In this document: piece after piece, positions 63,760 to 64,000 of the stretch
Position numbering within the stretch: the first letter of the stretch is position 1
How the letters are laid out: each line of letters begins with the position of its first letter
The notes under the pieces: model-generated
Told to the model about the DNA's origin: nothing
Database searches by the model: none
What the model saw: only the letters and a program-made list of their open reading frames with translations
From: CAYRTD01 sp964426915
GTDB lineage: Bacteria > Bacteroidota > Bacteroidia > Bacteroidales > GCA-2748055
Assembly: GCA_964426915.1 (NCBI GenBank)
Contig: CAYRTD010000001.1
Span: forward strand, 26,496-90,495
Direction: 5' to 3'
Length of the DNA stretch: 64,000 nucleotides
Made by a program: the position numbers and the translations under genes

Positions 63760-64000
63760 ATGAAAAAATATATAACAGAGTTTGGTGAAATATCCGTATT
63801 TGCCGGAAACGTTTTGAAACAAATTTTCAGGCCTCCTTTTGAACATTCGGAATTAATCAAACAGTCTTTTAATATTGGTTATAAGACACTTCCTCTTATT
63901 ATTATCACAGGATTTATACTTGGATTGGTTTTAACCTTGCAATCGAGGCCAATTCTTGTCGATTTCGGTGCTGAATCTTTACTCCCCGGACTTGTGTCGG
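63760..64000 (+). CDS. MlaE-family ABC transporter permease (3' end cut off by window)
   Basis: The visible 80 residues, starting MKKYITEFGEISVFAGNVLK and later FRPPFEHSELIKQSFNIGYK and PLIIITGFILGLVLTLQS, match the N-terminal half of MlaE-type permeases. These work with an MlaF-type ATPase and an MCE protein in phospholipid transport across the envelope. The rest is outside the window, where MlaF is expected to follow. The start was chosen at the ATG at 63760. Confidence 0.9.
   Translation, partial: MKKYITEFGEISVFAGNVLKQIFRPPFEHSELIKQSFNIGYKTLPLIIITGFILGLVLTLQSRPILVDFGAESLLPGLVS

Overview
The window looks like a draft or metagenome-assembled scaffold from an AT-rich Bacteroidota, probably Bacteroidales or Marinilabiliales. 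The support is a SusC/SusD pair, a FecR/DUF4974 anti-sigma factor, LytS/LytTR signalling, many lipoproteins with short lipoboxes ending in Cys, DUF1460, DUF5777 and DUF5808 proteins, and several promoters with the TAnnTTTG -7 element. A run of 100 Ns at 39053-39152 is an assembly gap inside a repeat. No rRNA, tRNA, CRISPR array, transposase or phage structural gene was seen.

Layout. 1-4.4 kb: end of a GH65 disaccharide phosphorylase, a uridine-kinase-like P-loop protein and a 7TM SpoIIE-type phosphatase. 4.7-10 kb: a lipoprotein and a SusC/SusD pair with no glycoside hydrolases beside it. 10-20.4 kb: a regulatory block with a LytS kinase, a degenerate LytS paralogue, a LytTR regulator, an amidotransferase, an orphan FecR and a multi-PAS hybrid kinase, then a fatty acid desaturase. 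21-29.8 kb: PhzF, a sulfatase, an M3 peptidase, PepT, a membrane histidine kinase and a DUF1460 amidase. 30-44.5 kb: RhlE helicase, HtrA protease, a BON protein, a GH2-N lipoprotein, an SDR protein, unknown membrane proteins, a VWA lipoprotein and archaeal-type phosphoglycerate mutase, broken up by repeats. 44.5-50 kb: a P3A proton ATPase and a large lipoprotein joining a glycosidase-like barrel to an FGE-type domain. 50-54.7 kb: a Crp/Fnr regulator with a possible Fe-S cysteine set, divergent from a five-gene cytochrome operon. 55-62.1 kb: an NtrC-type regulator and a stress and envelope cluster (Dps-like, glycine-zipper OmpA, OmpW/PorT-like barrel, DUF1328, AI-2E transporter, YtxH, holin-like, small basic protein). 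62.2-64 kb: a membrane-anchored EEP phosphatase and the start of an MlaE-type permease.

Two dispersed non-coding repeat families run through the window. R1 has ends resembling TAGTGTCTGTCCATAATGTC; two complete ~181-bp copies lie 58 kb apart, inverted and about 97% identical, and R1 ends repeatedly coincide with stop codons. R2 has GAGGxTGTCTAAAAAGTA ends; complete ~170-bp copies fold end to end into one long hairpin, and short versions serve as terminators.

The best candidate for an undescribed system is the 51.2-54.7 kb operon. It encodes a monohaem lipoprotein, a DUF5777 outer-membrane barrel, a seven-haem membrane-anchored cytochrome, a cytochrome b and a small cytochrome c, with no recognisable terminal reductase. 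A divergent FNR-like regulator and a palindrome over its promoter suggest redox control. Other points worth attention are a Dps-like protein lacking most ferroxidase ligands, a LytS paralogue lacking its catalytic motifs, and the barrel-FGE fusion.
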